A stretch of 64,000 nucleotides of DNA, from contig NZ_PIPL01000001.1 in assembly GCF_003987145.1 (NCBI RefSeq), forward strand, positions 186,001 through 250,000, given 5' to 3'. The notes under the pieces are model-generated. The model did not search any database. It was not told the DNA's origin and was given only the letters and a program-made list of their open reading frames with translations. This DNA is from Aliidiomarina minuta (lineage in GTDB: Bacteria > Pseudomonadota > Gammaproteobacteria > Enterobacterales > Alteromonadaceae). This document shows positions 60,142 to 64,000 of this stretch, one piece after another (the stretch's first letter is position 1; the number at the start of each line of letters is the position of its first letter). Made by a program: the position numbers and the translations under genes.

Positions 60142-61272
60142 ATGGATGTAGTAAACTTTTCGACGCTGGAAGCGGGCAATGACAAACAAATAGGTATTGC
60201 CCAGCTTAACTCTGAAAAATCATTAAATGCGCTCAGCCTGCCTATGGTTGAATTGTTGATTCCTCAACTTAAGGCATGGCGGGATGATCCTGCCATTGCC
60301 TGTGTCTGGCTGGAGGGTGCGGGTGAAAAGGCATTTTGTGCTGGTGGTGACATTGTCGCTATGTATAAAGCCATGCAAGATAAGCCAGGCACTGTGGTGG
60401 AAGAGGTCGAAAACTTCTTTACCTCGGAGTATGAGCTTGATTACCTGATACAGACTTTCCCTAAACCTTTTGTGATCTGGGGCCATGGTATTGTCATGGG
60501 CGGCGGCATGGGGCTGATGAATGGTGGTAGCCATCGAATTGTCACTGAAGCCTCGCGGCTGGCGATGCCGGAAATCAATATTGGTTTGTATCCGGATGTC
60601 GGCGGGACTTTTTTCCTCAATCGCATGCCGGAACGGCTGGGCTTATTTCTGGGTCTTACAGGTGCTTCTATTAACGCCAGTGATGCTTTGTATCTTAATT
60701 TGGCTGACCATTTTGTCCCTTTTGAACAGAAAACGAATTTGCTGGAACGTCTGCAAGCTATTCAGTGGGGAGATACCGCTACGCTGAATAAACAGAAACT
60801 AACCGATGCTATGAAGACTTTTGAAAACGGTCATACAGCCGCGATGCCTGCCCCCGTTATTAAAGCGCAGCGTGAACAACTAAGTGAGTTAGTCAGTGCT
60901 GATGATCTGAGTACAGTAGTCAATAATATTCTGAGTTATCAAAGTGACGATAAATGGATGCAACGGGCGCAAAAGTCGCTTCAAAACGGCTGTCCATTAA
61001 CTGCGCATATTGTCTGGCAGCAGCTGCAGCATGGAGTTGATTTGACGCTGGCAGAGTGCTTTCAACTGGAGCTTACGCTGTCGGTTAACTGTGCCAGTAA
61101 AGGCGATTTTGGTGAAGGTATCCGGGCTCTGTTAATTGATAAAGATGGCAAACCAGCCTGGACACATAAATCGGTTTCTGAGGTTCCTGATGAGACAGTG
61201 GATAGCATGTTTATTGCGCCCTGGAGTCAGGACGAGCACCCTTTAAAAAATTTAGCTGAGGAGCAACGCTAA
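60142..61272 (+). CDS. 3-hydroxyisobutyryl-CoA hydrolase
   Basis: 376-residue crotonase-family thioesterase, longer than enoyl-CoA hydratases, releasing 3-hydroxyisobutyrate. Seen: EKAFCAGGDIVAMYKAM (the GGDI oxyanion loop), GHGIVMGGGMGLMNGGSHRIV and the catalytic-region MPEINIGLYPDVGGTFFLNRMP, all typical of HIBYL-CoA hydrolases. The long C-terminal part (about 250-376) is also family-typical. It overlaps mmsB by one base and is 14 bases after the dehydrogenase gene. Confidence 0.92.
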   Translation: MDVVNFSTLEAGNDKQIGIAQLNSEKSLNALSLPMVELLIPQLKAWRDDPAIACVWLEGAGEKAFCAGGDIVAMYKAMQDKPGTVVEEVENFFTSEYELDYLIQTFPKPFVIWGHGIVMGGGMGLMNGGSHRIVTEASRLAMPEINIGLYPDVGGTFFLNRMPERLGLFLGLTGASINASDALYLNLADHFVPFEQKTNLLERLQAIQWGDTATLNKQKLTDAMKTFENGHTAAMPAPVIKAQREQLSELVSADDLSTVVNNILSYQSDDKWMQRAQKSLQNGCPLTAHIVWQQLQHGVDLTLAECFQLELTLSVNCASKGDFGEGIRALLIDKDGKPAWTHKSVSEVPDETVDSMFIAPWSQDEHPLKNLAEEQR

Positions 61273-62165
61273 TGGCACAAGTAGCATTTATAGGTTTAGG
61301 TAATATGGGTGGCCCTATGGCCGCAAATTTAATCAAAGCGAACCATCAGGTAAGTGTTTTTGATTTATCTGAAGAGGCTATGCAAGCGTTAGTGAAGGAA
61401 GGTGCGACAGCGGCACCTTCTGCCGCGGAAGCCGTTAAGGATGCAGATTTTGTGATTTCCATGCTGCCTGCTTCCCAGCATGTTGAGTCTTTATATCTGG
61501 GTGATAAAGGAATCGCCTCGGTAATTCCTAAAAAAGCTTTGGTGATTGATAGCAGCACAGTCTCTGCCGATTGCGCTCGAGATCTCGCTGAACAACTGAA
61601 TGAACACGGTCTGCGTTTTATTGATGCACCAGTATCTGGTGGTGTGGCTGGCGCTAAAAGCGGTACTTTGACCTTTATTTGTGGTGGTGACGCTGCCGAT
61701 ATAGAAGAGGCCAAAGTTGTTTTGGGTGTTATGGGCAAAAATGTACTGCGTGCGGGTGAACATGGTGCAGGTCAGGTGGCTAAAATCTGCAACAATATGT
61801 TGCTTGCAGTGCTCATGGCCGGTACCTCGGAAGCTTTACAATTAGGCCGTGCCAATGGTCTGGACGCTAAAGTGCTGTCCGATATCATGTTACAGAGTTC
61901 AGGTCGTAACTGGACTTTAGAGGTGTATAATCCGTGCCCGGATGTGTTGGAGAATGTGCCTTCCAGTAACCAGTATGAGGGTGGTTTTCTGGTTGATCTA
62001 ATGGCTAAGGACTTAGGTCTGGCTATGGATACAGCGGGTGCTGCGGGCGCCGCTACACCTATGGGCGAGCGCGTGCAGCAACTGTATAAGGAACATAGTG
62101 AAGCGGGTTACGGAAAAAAAGACTTTTCCAGTATTTTTAATTACTTTGAACCAAAACGGACCTGA
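61272..62165 (+). CDS. mmsB: 3-hydroxyisobutyrate dehydrogenase
   Basis: NAD-dependent oxidation of 3-hydroxyisobutyrate to methylmalonate semialdehyde. Its 297 residues start with the Rossmann signature FIGLGNMGGPMAANLIKANH and continue with FIDAPVSGGVAGAKSGTLTFICGG and the catalytic lysine in GQVAKICNNMLL (about 170). Its ATG shares a base with the previous stop (TAATG). It would feed MmsA, encoded at the head of the operon. Confidence 0.95.
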   Translation: MAQVAFIGLGNMGGPMAANLIKANHQVSVFDLSEEAMQALVKEGATAAPSAAEAVKDADFVISMLPASQHVESLYLGDKGIASVIPKKALVIDSSTVSADCARDLAEQLNEHGLRFIDAPVSGGVAGAKSGTLTFICGGDAADIEEAKVVLGVMGKNVLRAGEHGAGQVAKICNNMLLAVLMAGTSEALQLGRANGLDAKVLSDIMLQSSGRNWTLEVYNPCPDVLENVPSSNQYEGGFLVDLMAKDLGLAMDTAGAAGAATPMGERVQQLYKEHSEAGYGKKDFSSIFNYFEPKRT

Positions 62166-62167
62166 TT

Positions 62168-62932
62168 ATGCAAATTAAAAACAGTGTTATTGTGATTACC
62201 GGTGGCGCCCAGGGGCTTGGGCGCGCTATGGCAGAGCACTTTGCGGAGCAGGGCGCTAAACTGGCGTTGATTGACATGAACGATGAGGCGCTGCAAGAAG
62301 CTATCCAAAGTTGCCAGCAAAAAGGCGCTGCAGATGCGCGCTCTTATGTGGTTAACATTACTGATGAAGAAGCGGTCGAAGCGGCGTTTGCTAAAATTGA
62401 CAGTGACTTTAACGGCATTAACGTGTTGGTGAACAATGCAGGCGTATTACGCGACGGCATGCTGGTTAAGTATAAAAATGGCGAAGTGACTCACAAAATG
62501 CCGCTAAGCCAGTGGCAGTCAGTGATCGATGTTAACCTGACAGGAACCTTCCTGTGTGGACGCGAAGCGTCAGCGGTGATGGCAAAACGTGAGAATGGCG
62601 GCGTAATTATTAATATCTCAAGCGTTGCCCGTGCCGGCAATATAGGTCAGACCAACTATGCGGCTACTAAAGCGGGTGTTGTTGCTATGACCGTAACCTG
62701 GGCGCGTGAACTGGGTCGTTTTGGTATTCGTTGTGGCGCTATCGCACCAGGCTTTATTGAAACGCCAATGACTCAGGCAATGAAACCAGAGGCTGTCGAG
62801 CGCGCTTTAGCTATGGTTCCGCTAAAACGCTGGGGACAGCCTTCAGAGGTTGCAGACTCTGCTCGTTATATTATTGAAAACGACTTTTTCAGTGGTCGTG
62901 TTATCGAAATAGACGGTGGCGTGCGACTGTAA
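62168..62932 (+). CDS. SDR oxidoreductase, probably a 3-hydroxyacyl-CoA dehydrogenase of BCAA degradation
   Basis: 254-residue short-chain dehydrogenase: VITGGAQGLGRAMAEHF for the nucleotide, NVLVNNAGVLRDGM, catalytic Ser-Tyr-Lys in INISSVARAGNIGQTNYAATKAGV, and GFIETPMTQAM. It resembles FabG, but its place after mmsB matches the ivdG gene of Shewanella-type clusters, proposed to oxidise 2-methyl-3-hydroxybutyryl-CoA from isoleucine. That role is inferred from position. Two bases separate it from mmsB. A terminator follows. Confidence 0.85.
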   Translation: MQIKNSVIVITGGAQGLGRAMAEHFAEQGAKLALIDMNDEALQEAIQSCQQKGAADARSYVVNITDEEAVEAAFAKIDSDFNGINVLVNNAGVLRDGMLVKYKNGEVTHKMPLSQWQSVIDVNLTGTFLCGREASAVMAKRENGGVIINISSVARAGNIGQTNYAATKAGVVAMTVTWARELGRFGIRCGAIAPGFIETPMTQAMKPEAVERALAMVPLKRWGQPSEVADSARYIIENDFFSGRVIEIDGGVRL

Positions 62933-62943
62933 CCAGCAATGGA

Positions 62944-62973
62944 ACAGGGCCGTTCTAACGGCCCTGTATTTTT
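62944..62973 (+). terminator. Terminator of the valine operon
   Basis: Perfect 11-bp stem ACAGGGCCGTT / AACGGCCCTGT, two bases between arms, followed by ATTTTT. Confidence 0.92.
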
Positions 62974-63038
62974 ACGTACTCGCCTTTATTCTTCATTTTC
63001 GGTATGCTTAGGCCGTTTTCCCAACAAAAGCGGCTACT

Positions 63039-63944
63039 ATGCGCAAACTACCGCCTTTAAACGCCTTGAAATCCTTTGAAGCAGCGGCTCGACACCTGAG
63101 CTTTACTAAGGCTGCGGAAGAGCTTTTTGTTACACAGGCTGCAGTAAGTCATCAGGTTAAAGCTCTGGAAGATTATCTTGGTATGCCGCTTTTCCTGCGT
63201 CGTAACCGCAGCTTGTTATTGACTGAATCCGGGCAAAATTACTACCTTGATATCAGGTCAATTCTGGAACAACTGACTCAGGCTACCAATAAGTTAATGT
63301 TGGCCAGTGAACGAGGCTCGTTAACCGTAAGTGTACCGCCCAGTTTCGCTATTTTATGGCTGGTGCCGCGGCTTAGTCTGTTTCATGATACCTATCCGGA
63401 TATTGATGTACGCATTAAAGCCGTTGATGAAGTGACTGGCTCGTTAACCGATAATGTAGATGTAGCTATTTATTACGGCCGCGGTCACTGGCCGGGCTTA
63501 CGTTCTTATAAGCTGCATAAAGAATTTTTGCTGCCGGTATGTTCGCCGCGTTTATTAGATGGGGCAAAGGTTTTACGAGAGCCGGAACATTTATTAGAGC
63601 ATACTTTATTACATGAAGAGACCCGTAACGCCTGGAAAGACTGGTTTGAGATGGTGAATCTGGAAGTGCCTGCACGCATAAAAGGCCCAGTGTTCAGTCA
63701 TTCTTCATTATCGCTGAAAGCGGCGGTGCATGGGCAGGGCATAGCCCTGGCTAATAGTGTATTAGCTAAGCCGGAGCTGGATAGTGGCCATCTGGTTAAA
63801 ATTTTTGATACGGTGCTGCCGACTAGTGACGCTTTCCATTTGGTATGTCGGGAGTCACAGGCTGATATTGGTAAAATAGCCACTTTTCGCAATTGGTTAC
63901 TGACTCTGGTGGAGCAGGAAGAGACAGAAAGCAATGGCGGATAA
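63039..63944 (+). CDS. LysR-family regulator, GcvA-like
   Basis: 301 residues. The N-terminal winged helix is PPLNALKSFEAAARHLSFTKAAEELFVTQAAVSHQVKALEDYLGMPLFLRR, a near-exact GcvA-type start; the substrate-binding domain begins about residue 92. GcvA itself regulates glycine cleavage in E. coli, but GcvA-like paralogues control many other systems, and no gcv gene is nearby. The target is unknown. It overlaps the next gene by 11 bases. Confidence 0.85.
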   Translation: MRKLPPLNALKSFEAAARHLSFTKAAEELFVTQAAVSHQVKALEDYLGMPLFLRRNRSLLLTESGQNYYLDIRSILEQLTQATNKLMLASERGSLTVSVPPSFAILWLVPRLSLFHDTYPDIDVRIKAVDEVTGSLTDNVDVAIYYGRGHWPGLRSYKLHKEFLLPVCSPRLLDGAKVLREPEHLLEHTLLHEETRNAWKDWFEMVNLEVPARIKGPVFSHSSLSLKAAVHGQGIALANSVLAKPELDSGHLVKIFDTVLPTSDAFHLVCRESQADIGKIATFRNWLLTLVEQEETESNGG

Positions 63945-64000
63945 AGATTTGCTGTGGAACGGAGAGCATCAGCACATAGTTGTACTCTTTGCTCATGGTG
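63934..64000 (+). CDS. Start of an alpha/beta-hydrolase family protein (partial)
   Basis: An ATG at 63934 opens a frame that runs to the window edge (22 codons): MADKDLLWNG...VVLFAHG. The hydrophobic strand ending in AHG resembles the N-terminus of KANL3/Tex30-like hydrolases ('LAHGAG'). The rest is outside the window, so this is a tentative call. Confidence 0.5.
   Translation, partial: MADKDLLWNGEHQHIVVLFAHG

Overview
The window is a chromosomal segment of a free-living, probably marine gammaproteobacterium, most like Alteromonadales/Idiomarinaceae. I infer this from gene content and order, not from a database search. The evidence is the conserved neighbourhoods lolB/hemA-prfA-prmC-kdsA, smpB/ratA-ratB and smrB/prmB-aroC-epmC, plus LiuR- and MmsR-type branched-chain amino-acid clusters as seen in Shewanella and Pseudomonas relatives. 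I saw no rRNA, tRNA, CRISPR, prophage or insertion sequence. Coding density is very high, and only one gap exceeds 300 bases.

Layout. (a) 1-6.6 kb: lolB (cut by the left edge) divergent from hemA-prfA-prmC, then a response regulator with a degenerate HD-GYP domain, sirB2-like and kdsA. (b) 6.6-9.7 kb: a PsrA-type TetR regulator and its likely target fadE, with a candidate PsrA operator and a fadE terminator. (c) 9.7-13.6 kb: an S41 peptidase lipoprotein, nagZ, queC and queE. (d) 13.7-22.0 kb: a compact tad/Flp-type pilus locus of ten tightly coupled genes. It has a pilin, TadG-like and TadE-like proteins, CpaB, the CpaC secretin, the CpaF ATPase, TadB, TadC and a TadD-like lipoprotein, plus one unrecognised protein and one DUF192 protein. 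CpaE/TadZ and a prepilin peptidase are absent. (e) 22-34.3 kb: housekeeping genes (smpB, ratA, ratB, sixA, smrB, prmB, aroC, a transporter, an S9 peptidase, epmC, a NAD-kinase-like protein, a ferredoxin, gpt) and two small membrane proteins, one thioredoxin-like and one with a zinc ribbon. (f) 34.3-38.1 kb: proS, trmO, an exported GVG-repeat protein and an H-NS-like protein. (g) 38.2-52.6 kb: a leucine/isovalerate catabolic cluster. (h) 52.6-56.4 kb: two tandem OmpA-type barrels, the remains of an MscS channel gene, a DMT transporter and a DUF1289 protein. (i) 56.4-63 kb: a valine catabolic operon with a divergent MmsR-like AraC regulator, followed by a GcvA-like LysR regulator and the start of an alpha/beta hydrolase at the right edge.

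How the genes work together. The leucine cluster converts isovaleryl-CoA through LiuA, LiuB/LiuD, LiuC and HMG-CoA lyase to acetyl-CoA and acetoacetate. Acetoacetyl-CoA synthetase and the divergent thiolase then yield acetyl-CoA. ETF-ubiquinone oxidoreductase at the 3' end passes acyl-CoA dehydrogenase electrons to quinone. A palindrome between liuR and the thiolase gene is a good LiuR operator candidate. The valine operon takes isobutyryl-CoA to propionyl-CoA, but its methacrylyl-CoA hydratase is not encoded beside it. With fadE, this makes the window rich in acyl-CoA oxidation.

Most interesting: the decayed mscS gene in an apparently empty gap, the degenerate HD-GYP output domain, the reduced tad locus with its orphan protein, a complete GGDEF-EAL protein lodged in the leucine cluster, and the PsrA, LiuR and MmsR operator candidates. 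I found no clear new defence or mobile system.
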